Below are positions 1 through 10,214 of a DNA stretch of 64,000 nucleotides, piece by piece. Origin of the DNA: Agelas oroides (taxonomy: Eukaryota > Porifera > Demospongiae > Agelasida > Agelasidae); assembly GCA_949130485.1 (NCBI GenBank), contig OX422202.1:6948221-7012220 (forward strand), written 5' to 3'. Made by a program: the position numbers and the translations under genes. Each line of letters begins with the position of its first letter. The first letter of the stretch is position 1. The notes below the pieces were generated by a model. That model had not been told where the DNA came from, made no database searches, and saw only the letters and a program-made list of their open reading frames with translations.

Positions 1-313
1 CATCTTCACTGCCAATGCTCTGGATGCACTCTTCCACCTTCAACCGGAGACGCTTCCTCCACTTCTCTTCCTGCTCCCTGAACCTCTTCTCTCCCAGGAA
101 CTGTCTCATGGTGTAGATCAAGTCCCTCACACAACTGAAGTTCACAACCGGACACTCCTCCATGATATCACACACCTTGATGACATTCGCCGAGTTCACA
201 CTACCTTTCCACTGGAGAAGCTCTTCATGTTGTTCGAGGTAGTCCCAGAACTTGTGGTAGGCAGCCACATACTCTTCCCACTGCCCCTTGGTAGCCATGT
301 CTGGTGTAGCCAT
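1..313 (-). CDS. GIY-YIG family paralogue, first exon only (runs off left edge)
   Basis: Reverse-strand ATG at 313 opens a frame beginning MATPDMATKGQWEEY that stays open to base 1. It is nearly identical to the first exon of the complete paralogue at 6126-6426. It encodes the helical, charged N-terminal domain (about 100 residues, with the stretch MEECPVVNFSCVRDL). The window stops almost exactly where the sister copy has its first splice donor, so the remaining exons, including the GIY-YIG domain, should lie to the left. Function of this N-terminal domain is unknown to me. Confidence 0.7.
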   Translation of the reverse strand, partial: MATPDMATKGQWEEYVAAYHKFWDYLEQHEELLQWKGSVNSANVIKVCDIMEECPVVNFSCVRDLIYTMRQFLGEKRFREQEEKWRKRLRLKVEECIQSIGSED

Positions 314-839
314 GTCTAGTGGAGCTTCTGATCTATTAGCTCGGTGGTCACTAGTCTTCTAGCTATTACTGTATGTAACTTAGCTGTATTACACAAGTTC
401 TTGACAGTACAGCTGCAGTGCCTTCTTGGTTGTTGTCTCTGAACTTTAGCCGAGCTAGCTACGTACATGTCATATGCAATTGGAGGAATGTACATATTTA
501 CTGAGGAATGTCAGCTCATAGTTGTGTGCGCGTGGTACTTGCGTGCTGGAAGATTCTGTAATTACCTTGGTAATAAGATTTGCATGCTTGGTTACATTCA
601 CTTGACTACTCCCCCTCCTCCTCCTCTTGGTCTACCCAGACAACTAGTCAGGCTTAAACTAGTGATCATTGTTTCTCTGTGATTTTGAATGTGGATTGCC
701 TTGGCCCTCTGTTATATCTCTTGTTGGGACTCTTCATTGGTTTTACCCCATGTGTGGAAGATGCTATTATTATAAAATGTAGCGGTAGAATAAGATGCAT
801 GCGTACATCAACCAAAAGACTGATTCAATTTAGTGAGAA

Positions 840-1190
840 CAGCCGCTATCAGTAATCTTTTTGTTGCCAACTAACTTTTTACTCCATTTTCCATTTCAGC
901 ACATCCCATTGCTTTTAACTCATGTCTTTGGCGTTCTTCTTCAATTCTTCTAGCAGCTGATTCATCATTCCAAACTTCATGTTTGTCACGGACACATCTC
1001 CTTCTAGTGGCTCTTGTATCAGTATCCCTTTACATATCTCTTTATTTGTGGGTCCTAGGACAAACATCGCCACATAGTCTTATAGGTCCTCTCCTCTCTG
1101 ACTGAGTAGAGTGAAATTGAAGTGAACAAGCATCCTATCATCCTTTCCATATGTTCTTCACAAGACTTCTTTCAGAAAGTACCCCTGATT
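840..1190 (-). pseudogene. Eroded C-terminal fragment of a GIY-YIG paralogue
   Basis: Reverse-strand translation gives broken matches to the C-terminal half of the intact copy at 4508: RGEDL, then a stop, DYVAMFVLG, NKEICK, SVTNMKFGM and finally VGNKKITDSG, where the intact gene has VGNKIITDFF. In-frame stops and frameshifts separate the matches. The same fragment recurs at about 6958-7200 inside the segmental duplication, so the decay predates that duplication. Confidence 0.6.
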
Positions 1191-1333
1191 GGCTGGTTTG
1201 AACTTTTCAGGTGGATCATAGTTTATGTGCTGCACAAAATTACTACTTCCTCTTACATGTGTCTGTATGGGCGAGGACAGTATGGGTGAACGCGAGTACG
1301 ACATCGTGATTGCTGCCACCTTTCTGATATTTT

Positions 1334-3914
1334 TCATTCTGGTGTCCATAAAAACAGTTTGTTCCCCCTCATATCTTCTCCATGCCACTTTCCTTCTCTG
1401 TGGCCCCTCCACATTTCTTCTTCTCTGTGGCCCCTCCTCATTTCTTCTCTGTGGCCCCTCCTCATTTCTTCTTCTCTGTGGCCCCTCCTCATTTCTTCTC
1501 TGTGGCTCTCCTCATTTCTTCTCTGTGACCCCTCCTCATTTCTTCCCTGTGACCCCTCCTCATTTCTTCTCTGTGGCCCCTCCTCATTTCTTCCCTGTGG
1601 CCCCTCCACATTTCCTCTTCCCTGTGGCCCCTCCTCATTTCTTCCCTGTGGCCCCTCCTCATTTCTTCCCTGTGGCCCCTCCTCATTTCTTCCCTGTGGC
1701 CCCTCCACATTTCTTCTTCTCTGTGGCCCCTCCTCATTTCTTCCCTGTGGCCCCTCCTCATTTCTTCCCTGTGACCCCTCCTCATTTCTTCTCTGTGGCC
1801 CCTCCTCATTTCCTCTTCCCTGTGGCCCCTCCTCATTTCTTCCCTGTGGCCCCTCCTCATTTCTTCCCTGTGACCCCTCCTCATTTCTTCTCTGTGGCCC
1901 CTCCTCATTTCCTCTTCCCTGTGGCCCCTCCTCATTTCTTCCCTGTGGCCCCTCCACATTTCCTCTTCCCTGTGGCCCCTCCACATTTCTTCCCTGTGGC
2001 CCCTCCACATGTCCTCTTCCCTGTGGCCCCTCCTCAATTCTTCCCTGTGACCTCTCCTCATTTCCTCTTCCCTGTGGCCCCTCCTCATTTCTTCCCTGTG
2101 ACCTCTCCTCATTTCCTCTTCCCTGTGGCCCCTCCTCATTTCTTCTCTGTGACCCCTCCTCATTTCTTCTCTGTGACCCCTCCTCATTTCTCCTTCTCTG
2201 TGTTCCCCCATTTCTCCTTCTCTGTGTTCCCCCATTTCTCCTTCTCTGTGTTCCCCCATTTCTCCTTCTCTGTGTTCCCCCATTTCTCCTTCTCTGTGTT
2301 CCCCCATTTCTCCTTCTCTGTGTTCCCCCATTTCTCCTTCTCTGTGTTCCCCCATTTCTCCTTCTCTGTGTTCCCCCATTTCTCCTTCTCTGTGTTCCCC
2401 CATTTCTCCTTCTCTGTGTTCCCCCATTTCTCCTTCTCTGTGTTCCCCCATTTCTCCTTCTCTGTGTTCCCCCATTTCTCCTTCTCTGTGTTCCCCCATT
2501 TCTCCTTCTCTGTGTTCCCCCATTTCTCCTTCTCTGTGTTCCCCCATTTCTCCTTCTCTGTGTTCCCCCATTTCTCCTTCTCTGTGTTCCCCCATTTCTC
2601 CTTCTCTGTGTTCCCCCATTTCTCCTTCTCTGTGTTCCCCCATTTCTCCTTCTCTGTGTTCCCCCATTTCTCCTTCTCTGTGTTCCCCCATTTCTCCTTC
2701 TCTGTGTTCCCCCATTTCTCCTTCTCTGTGTTCCCCCATTTCTCCTTCTCTGTGTTCCCCCATTTCTCCTTCTCTGTGTTCCCCCATTTCTCCTTCTCCG
2801 TGTTCCCCCATTTCTCCTTCTCCGTGTTCCCTCATTTCTCCTTCTCCGTGTTCCCCCACTTCTCCTTCTCCGTGTTCCCCTCCTCACTTCTTCGTCTTTG
2901 TGCTTCCTCGCTAGATCTTTTCCCCCATTGGGATTATTAGCACCTTGTTTATTATTCATTCCATATTTCATGTTGGTCACGGAGAAATCTCCGTCCAACG
3001 ACTCTCGTATCAACTTTCCCTCCACATCTTCACGTAATTTGCTATCAGGCGTAGTCCCCAGAGCAAATACTGCCACATATTTTGACAGATCTTCTCCTCT
3101 CTGCTGTGCATACTGGTTGATTAATGCAAGGTTGTAATGAATGATCATAGCTTTGCCTCTTGCATGCTGCTTCATCCTCTCTACCAGGGATTGTGATGTC
3201 TCCCCGATGTACCCCTGGTCTGCTGCCTCTTTGGAGACGGTTGGATCAAACATTACAATGTAGTAGACCCAGTTGGACTCTTTAGCTGGATCAGTCTCAG
3301 TGGGGTACAGGCCGTACTTGCTTTTAGTTTGGACAATGTCCTGGAAGTGTTTGTTTTTGTGGAATTTAGTTGGAAGTGGTTCATGTTTCTGGTTGCACCA
3401 AGTAGCTTCACCAGCACTTGAAAATTGTGGGGTGTAGATCGTAAGCGCATCAGACTTTGGATCTTTGTGAGCTTTGTAGCATTTGGAAAGAGCCACCTTG
3501 TGATCGCTGTATGAACTGAGCACTGGTTCATGGAGTGGCCAAATTGAGATTCGTGTGAGAGTTTGTGGAATGTATTCAGATGGAAATAGTTTGCCTTTGT
3601 ACCAGTCAGAAACATACCAGTGAGCTGCCTGAATGCACTTGCCCTCAGGATTTAGTGCTTCCTCAGTTATTCTCCGCAGTAGTTCACAGCACTGACATGG
3701 CTTAAGTTCAAAGTACTTCTTCACATTGACACAGAAAGTGCGTAAAATGTTGTAGTTGAGGATGAGTCCTTGCTGGCGGTAAATGTCCTGTCCATAGACC
3801 TGCGGTTTGTATTCTTGAAGTGGTAATTTCCTCAGGCAACGTTGCAACTCAGATAACCGTTCAAATCTTCTGGTGAACTCGTCTTGAACTGTGGCAATGA
3901 AATGACAATGTGAC
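1334..3914 (-). CDS. GIY-YIG nuclease-like protein with arginine-rich minisatellite tail (copy 1)
   Basis: An open frame runs from a candidate acceptor at about 3915 (first internal Met at 3847) to a stop at 1334. The N-terminal half (QVYGQDIYRQQGLIL, then ISIWPLHEPVL) matches the sister copies. The GIY-YIG core follows: VYYIVMF, GYIGETSQSLVERMKQH, the putative catalytic Glu in GKLIRES, and NMKYGMN. Known GIY-YIG nucleases use these Tyr, Arg, His and Glu residues to cut DNA. After KDLARKHKDEE the frame enters a 24-bp minisatellite translated about 29 times as RRRNGGTQ, then degenerate GPQGRNEE units, then HREEEMRRG. The final Trp codon of copy 3 (WTPEW) is TGA here, removing 23 residues. The upstream acidic exon (~3950-4035) has a stop, and no copy of the first exon lies before copy 2 ends, so this gene may be N-terminally truncated. 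Expression is uncertain. Confidence 0.6.
1380..2905. repeat. 24-bp coding minisatellite in GIY-YIG copy 1
   Basis: From about 2185 to 2880 there are about 29 near-identical 24-bp units. From 1380 to 2185 the units are degenerate and of mixed 21-24 bp length. The period is a multiple of three and the unit contains no stop codon, so long frames are open on both strands. Only the minus frame joined to the GIY-YIG domain is likely to be meaningful. Confidence 0.9.
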
Positions 3915-4051
3915 TATCTGGCAGATACTACAGCATACTTGGTGGTCCTCACCTCTGTCAGTCAGTCTTGTGCGGAGCAAGTCGGATTGACTTCTGTTCC
4001 CAAATCAGCCTCCTTCTTGTCCTCAACAAGTGATCATCTTGTCTCTATTTC

Positions 4052-4335
4052 ATATGTGGACCCAAGAGCGCATAAGAACAGGCGGCTAGAGTAAGAGCGT
4101 GTAACTCCAATGGAAGCCCACAGTCTGTGCAAAATTATTGAACCATACTAAAAATAGAATACCCAGTCACGTGCTTAGTAACAATGCCTTCTATCTATGT
4201 TTACACAGCATGCACAGTGTGTGTTACTATTTTTGTACTGGCGGTAAATTCCAACTGGTTTCAAATTTTACGGAGTTACACGCTCTTACTCTAGCTGCCC
4301 GTTTTTATGCGCTATTGGTGGACCCCAGCCCTCTA
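4052..4335. mobile_element. Foldback (MITE-like) element with ~60-bp inverted ends
   Basis: The left arm at 4055-4112 (containing GCTAGAGTAAGAGCGTGTAA) is the inverse of the right arm at about 4268-4335 (TTACACGCTCTTACTCTAGC). The AT-rich interior has no coding potential that I can see. The element sits between copies 1 and 2 of the GIY-YIG cluster. Target duplications were not resolved. Confidence 0.6.
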
Positions 4336-4507
4336 ATTATTCCCTGTGACCCTTCACCCCATGTGGTGGAAGTTGATATTGTCATAAAATGTAGTGGTAG
4401 AATGAGATGAAATTCACAAATATTATGAAGTTTTCGCGGTCGAAAATATTCGCGGATGCACCATTGCAATGTATAAGCAAAATAACCTCAAAGACTGATC
4501 TACAAGT

Positions 4508-6426
4508 CTACTTAGTCTGCGGGAAAAAATCAGTAATTATTTTGTTTCCAACTAAGCTATTATTCCTTCTACTACTCTTCTTCATGGGCGTTCGACTCCG
4601 CAATGCTATTCCATGTGTCTCTTTCCCTCCACTCATTTTCAAAATGATTCGTCTCCTCCGTTTTCCACTTGGCTTCAAATTTTCAGTGTTTGATACTTCT
4701 TTTACCATTTCAGCAAATTCCTTCTCATGCTTGGCTTGTAACTCCTGTCTTTTAGTCGAGCAAGCTGTGCGTTGTTCCTCAATTTTTGTTTGATCAGGCT
4801 GTTTAGCTGATCCATGATTCATTCCATACTTCATGTTTGTCACTGAAAAATCTTGATCGGACAACTCTCCCAATTTTGCAAGTGAAACACCTTTCAACTC
4901 CCCTATTAGTATCCGCTCTACATGTTTGCATATCTCCTTATTTGTGTTTCCTAGGACAAACATTGCCACATAGTCTGATAGATCCTCTCCTCTCTGTTGC
5001 ACATACTGGTTTAGTGAAGTGAGATTGTAGTGAACAAGCATCTGATCATGTTCCCCTTTCGACCCTGTATGTTCTTTCCATCTTTTCAATGGACTTCTTT
5101 TAGTCATTCCAATGTACCCTTGCTCAGCTGCCTCAGGAGAGACGGTCGGATCAAACATCACGATGTAGTAGACCCAGTTGGACTTTTCAGCTGGATCAGT
5201 TTCAGCAGGGTACAGGCAGTAGTCTTCACCTCTGACTATGTCCATCACTCGCTGAAAGTGCGGGCTGTCAGTGATGTTTTGCAGAAATGATTCGGTTTTC
5301 AGCAGTTTCTTTGTACTATCTTCACACCCGTGCAGAAAGATGACTTCATTTTCTGTTGTATAGAGTGGAATGTAGATTGGTGGTGTGGTAGACTTTGTCT
5401 TACCCTGGTCTTGCGACTCTGCTCTGTTGGCTTCACAGCGCTTGACAAGTGCTTCACAGCGACTACTGTATGAACCGAGCACTGGCTCATGGAGTGGCCA
5501 GATTGAGATTCGTGTGAGAGTTTGCAGTATGTCTTCAGATGGAAGTAGTTTGCCTTTATACCAGTCAGGTATGTATTTGTCAACTGCCTGAGTGCACACA
5601 GCCTCAGAGTCCAGTGCTTCCTCAGCTACTCTCCGCAGTAGATCACAGCACTGACATGGCTCAAGTTCAAAGTACTTCTTCACATTGTTGCAGAAAGTGT
5701 GCAGAATGTTAAAGTTGAGGATGAGCCCTTGCTGGCGGAAAATATCCTGTCCATAGACCTGCCGTTTGTATTCTCTGAGTGATAGTGACCTCAGGCAACG
5801 TTGCAACTCAGATAATCGCTCTAACCTTCTGGTGAACTCGTCTTGAACTGTAGCAATGAAATGGAGACATTCTGACTGGAAGACCTCTATCATACTCCTT
5901 ATATGGTATGGAAACACTTTTCTTACAGCAAGCGATCCTTACTTGTGCCAGTCAGTTGGCGCTTCTGTGAAAAGTTGCAAGTTGGATTGACTTCCGTTTC
6001 CAAATCAACCTCCTCCTCTTCACTGCTAGCCTCTTCATCTGTGGTCACAGTCATCATTAAGTCAGATATCACACAAAACACATTTTTATTACCCAATAAA
6101 CACTGGGCTCTGATGGTCAACTTACCATCATCTTCACTGCCAATGCTCTGGACGCACTCTTCCACCTTCAACTGGAGACGCTTCCTCCACTCTTCCTCCT
6201 GCTCCCCGAACCTCTTCTCTCCCAGGAACTGTCTCATGGTGTACATCAAGTCCCTCACACAACTGAAGTTCACCACCGGACACTCCTCCATGATATCACA
6301 CACCTTGATGACATTCGCCGAGTTCACACTACCTTTCCATTGGAGAAGCTCTTCATGTTGTTCGAGGTAGTCCCATAACTTGTGGTAGGCAGCCACATAC
6401 TCTTCCCACTGCCCCTTGGTAGCCAT
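4508..6426 (-). CDS. GIY-YIG nuclease-like protein, intact copy with PIP-like C-terminus (copy 2)
   Basis: Three exons give an in-frame 586-residue protein: 6126-6426, 6038-5943 and 5871-4508. Introns are 87 bp (GTAAGT...CACAG) and 71 bp (GTAAGG...GTCAG). I chose the ATG at 6426 because the in-frame ATG of the paralogue at 313 is GTG here. Domains in order: helical N-terminal domain (1-100); acidic linker (EEEEVDLETEV); a region of about 220 residues of unknown fold (QVYGQDIFRQQGLIL, ISIWPLHEPVL); the GIY-YIG core at about 364-500 (WVYYIVMF, GYIG, LKRWKEH, Glu in LIGELKG, NMKYGMN); a Lys/Arg-rich tail (KRRRR); and the terminus NKIITDFFPQTK, like a PCNA-binding box with Asn in place of Gln. 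No reverse transcriptase is present. The likely role, inferred only from the family, is a DNA-structure or restriction-like nuclease. Confidence 0.75.
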
Positions 6427-6957
6427 GTCTGGTGTAGCCACGTCTAGTGGAGCTTCTGATCTATTAGCTCAGTGGTCACTAGTCTCCTAGCTATTACTGT
6501 ATGTAACTTAGCTGTATTACACAAGTTCTTGACAGTACAGCTGCAGTGCCTTCTTGGTTGTTGTCTCTGAACTTTAGCCGAGCTAGCTACGTTCACGTCA
6601 TATGCAATTGGAGGAATGTACATATTTACTAAGGAATGTCAGCTCATAGTTGTGTGCGCATGATACTTGCGTGCTGGAAGATTCTGTAATTACCATGGTA
6701 ATAAGATTTGCATACTTGGTTACATTCACTTGACTACTCCCCCTCCTCCTCCTCTTGGTCTACCCAGACAACTAGTCAGGCTTAAACTAGTGATCATTGT
6801 TTCTCTGTGCTTTTGAATGTGGATTGCCTTGGCCCTCTGTTATATCTCTTGGGACTCTTCATTGGTTTTACCCCATGTGTGGAAGATGCATAAAATGTAG
6901 CGGTAGAACAAGATGCATGCGTACATCAACCAAAAGACTGATTCAATTTAGTGAGAA

Positions 6958-7200
6958 CAGCCGCTATCAGTAATCCTTTTGTTGCCAACTTCATTCTTTT
7001 TACTCCATTTTCCATCCCATTGCTTTTAACTCATGTCTTTGGCGTTCTTCTTCAATTCTTCTAGCAGCTGATTCATCATTCCAAACTTCATGTTTGTCAC
7101 GGACACATCTCCTCCTTCTAGTGGCTCTTGTATCAGCATCCCTTTACATATCTCTTTATTTGTGGGTCCTAGGACAAACATCGCCACATAGTCTTATAGG
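6958..7200 (-). pseudogene. Second copy of the eroded GIY-YIG C-terminal fragment
   Basis: Same broken sequence as 840-1190, including the degraded VGNKxITD stretch and the SVTNMKFGM match, with small extra indels. It lies in the right copy of the segmental duplication, just downstream of copy 3. Confidence 0.55.
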
Positions 7201-7252
7201 TCCCCTCTTCGGCGATAATGTTCACTTTTATGTGCTGCACAAAATTATCCTA

Positions 7253-9559
7253 TTATGGGTGAGGATAGTATGGGTGAACGCGAGTACGACGTCGTGATTG
7301 CTTCCACCTTTCTGATATTTTCCATTCTGGTGTCCATGAAAATAGTTTGTCTCTGTGTCTCCTCATTTCGTCTTCTCTGTGTCTCCTCATTTCGTCTTCT
7401 CTGTGTCTCCTCATTTCGTCTTCTCTGTGTCTCCTCATTTCGTCTTCTCTGTGTCTCCTCATTTCGTCTTCTCTGTGTCTCCTCATTTCGTCTTCTCTGT
7501 GTCTCCTCATTTCGTCTTCTCTGTGTCTCCTCATTTCGTCTTCTCTGTGTCTCCTCATTTCGTCTTCTCTGCGTCTCCTCATTTCCTCTTCTCTGCGTCT
7601 CCTCATTTCCTCTTCTCTGCGTCTCCTCACATCATCTTCTCTGCGTCTCCTCACATCATCTTCTCTGCGTCTCCTCACATCATCTTCTCTGCGTCTCCTC
7701 ACATCATCTTCTCTGCATCTCCTCACATCATCTTCTCTGCGTCTCCTCACATCATCTTCTCTGCGTCTCCTCACATCATCTTCTCTGCGTCTCCTCATAT
7801 CGTCTTCTCTATGCCCTCCACTCATATCGTCTTCTCTATGCCCCCCACTCATATCGTCTTCTCTATGCCCTCCACTCATATCGTCTTCTCTATGCCCCCC
7901 ACTCATATCGTCTTCTCTATGCCCTCCACTCATATCGTCTTCTCTATACTTCCTCGCTAGATCTTTTCCCTCATTGGGATTATTAGCACCCTGTTTATTA
8001 TTCATTCCATATTTCATGTTGGTCACGGAGAAGCCATCTTCCATTGACTCTCGTATCAACTTTCCCTCCACATCTTCACATAATTTGCTATCAGGTGTAG
8101 TCCCCAGAGCAAATACTGCTACATACTCCGACAGATTTTCTCCTCTCTGGTGTGCGTACTGGCTGATTAGTGCAAGGTTGTAATGAATGATCATAGCTTT
8201 GCCTCTTGCATGCTGCTTCATCCTGTCTACCAGGGATTGTGATGTCTCCCCAATGTACCCCTGGTGTGCTGCCTCTTTGGAGACGGTTGGATCAAACATT
8301 ACAATGTAGTAGACCCAGTTGGACTCTTTAGCTGGATCAGTCTCAGTGGGGTACAGGCCGTACTTGCTTTTAGTTCGGACAATATCCATCACTCGCTTGA
8401 AGTGTCTGCTTTTGTGGAATTTAGTTGGAAGTGGTTCACCTTTCTGGTTGCACCAAGTTGCTTCACCAGCACTTGGGGTGTAGATTGCAAGCACATCGGA
8501 CTTTGGATCTTTGTGAGCTTTGTAGCGTTTGGAAAGAGCTTCCTTGCGATCATCGTATGAACTGAGCACTGGTTCATGCAGTGGCCAGATTGAGATTCGT
8601 GTGAGTATTACTGGTACACCTTTATATGGAAATTCTTTGCAATTGTACCATTCAACTGCCTGAATGCACAATGCCTCAGGGTCAAATGCTTCCCGAGTTA
8701 GCTTGTCTAGTAGTAGGCCACTGTCACGTGGCCCAACTTTAAAAATCCTCATCACATTGTTGCAGAAAGTGCGTAGAATATTGAAGTTGAGGATGAGCCC
8801 TTGCTGGTGGTAAATGTCCTGTCCATAGACTTGTTTTTCATACTTGTGGACTGGTAGAATGTTCAGCTCTCCTTGCTTCTCAAGCAAACCGTCAGCTCTT
8901 TTGGTGAACCCCTCGAGAACTATGGCATTGAAATGAAGACATTTTGGAAGAGGTAAATTGATAAGAACCATGAGACCCTTACCGCTATCCATCAGCTGGT
9001 GTGTTTGTAGGAAGTTGCATACTGGATTCACAACCACTCCAAGGTCAACCTTCTCCTTTTCTGTGGCGAGCAAGGTCACATATTACATTGTGTATTTCTT
9101 AATCATGGTTTAGTCTAGGTGAAAGTGGTTTATTTGAAGTTCTGTTTCTACATTGCCTGAGTCATCATTATACGCAAACCAGCTGAACTAATGTAGGAGT
9201 TTAACTTTGCATAATCCAACCAATAGGCTCGCAGTGCTTGCTAAGTAACCTATCTTCACCTTCTTTCCTACTAATGATTTCATTGCACCTCTCCACCTTC
9301 AACCCGAGACACTTCTTCCACTCTTCCTCCTGCTCCCTGAACCTCTTCTCTCCCAGGAACTGTCTCATGGTGTAGATCAAGTCCCTTACACAACTGAAGT
9401 TCACCACCGGACACTCCTCCATGATACGACACACCTTGTTGACGTTCGACAACCAGTTCAAAGTGCTCTCCCTTTGTAGAAGCTCTTCATGTAGTTCCAG
9501 AAGTCATGGTAGGCATTTACATACTCATCCCACAGCCTCTTGGTGGCTGGTGTAGCCAT
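7253..9559 (-). CDS. GIY-YIG nuclease-like protein with charged repeat tail, damaged first exon (copy 3)
   Basis: The main exon (7253-9060, acceptor CGCCACAG just upstream) encodes QVYGQDIYHQQGLIL, ISIWPLHEPVL and the GIY-YIG core (VYYIVMF, GYIGETSQSLVDRMKQH, GKLIRES, NMKYGMN). A repeat tail follows: 27-bp units as REDDMSGGH, then 24-bp units as EDEMRRHR, ending WTPEWKISERWKQ...YYPHP. The first exon lies at about 9201-9559 (ATG at 9559). Compared with copy 2 it has a 10-bp deletion near 9490, which shifts the frame into a stop, and its donor is weak. The gene may start internally or be a pseudogene whose 3' exon is still open. The tail is mixed acidic and basic, unlike the strongly basic tail of copy 1. 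Confidence 0.55.
7352..7950. repeat. 24/27-bp coding minisatellite in GIY-YIG copy 3
   Basis: About 18 units of 24 bp (7352-7800) are followed by about 5 units of 27 bp. The 24-bp unit is clearly related to that of copy 1 (shared core ACACAGAGAAG...GAAATG), so both arrays descend from one ancestral coding repeat that has expanded to different lengths. Confidence 0.9.
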
Positions 9560-10214
9560 GGTAGCTACATGTACCTCTTTGCTGGCAGCTGACATCTGTT
9601 AGAAATGGCCAAGCTTCACTTTCATGTAGACAGACTGTTTTGGAGATTGGAACTCAAGCCTGCTGCTGTTAAAAGTAACGTATAGCTTTGTACTTGAGAT
9701 AGTTTGAGAGGGTGTCCTTGGCTGTTTAGAGGTAAAGGAGATTAGCTAATGAATTGTTTGGAAGAAGATGGCTACATCATATTTTAAGACTCACAAACAA
9801 CACTTCCCCCCTGGTTTAATTGTGTACACCAAACACAGACGTACAGCTTTGTGTTGGCTTCGCTTGGTCCTCCAACTTGATCTCCTGATTGCAGGAAGTG
9901 TATTCATTGTAAACTGTTTGTTTTGTTGAGATTAATGAACCATGAATATAATGGGGTAAATTATGTAACAAAACTAACAAACTAAACTTGAATATTTATT
10001 ACTTGGTCCTCTCCTGCCGTCTTTTCCTCTTTCCCTCCTCTGTTTCTCCTTCACTTCCTCCCTTTGTTCTTCCATCCCTTCTTCCTTCCTCCTCACTCCA
10101 TTCCTTCCTTACTCCCCTCTCCCCTTCTCCCACCCTCCTCCCCCCCTCCCCTCCTCTCCCTCCTTCCTCCATCCCTCCCTCCCTCCATCCCTCCATCCCT
10201 TCCTCCTCCCCCAG
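9560..10214. other. Spacer between GIY-YIG cluster and first visible SORD exon
   Basis: No supported gene. I looked for the upstream sorbitol-dehydrogenase exons (zinc-binding domain) here and found none. The last 200 bp is a C/T-rich tract that serves as the polypyrimidine tract of the acceptor at 10213-10214. Confidence 0.6.

Larger units (their letters stand above)
1..3910. repeat. Left copy of a ~4-kb segmental duplication (partner ~6129-8945)
   Basis: Base 1 aligns with base 6129 and the match runs through the upstream flank (314-840), an eroded GIY-YIG fragment (840-1190), the 3' end of a repeat-tailed gene (1271 pairs with 7255) and on to about 3900/8940. The copies differ mainly in the coding minisatellite (about 1.5 kb here, 0.6 kb in the partner). 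This indicates a tandem duplication of a two-gene block. Bases 314-840 hold no gene that I can see. Confidence 0.75.

Noticed and set aside
1225-3137. Long plus-strand open frames (FPHFSFSV and LLLCVPPF repeats)
   Set aside because: They are the antisense of the stop-free 24-bp minisatellite; the minus-strand frame is joined to a conserved GIY-YIG domain.
1-9559. Penelope-like retroelement as source of the GIY-YIG domains
   Set aside because: No reverse-transcriptase motifs lie upstream in any copy, and the N-terminal exons with spliceosomal introns do not fit that element class; a distant relation cannot be excluded.
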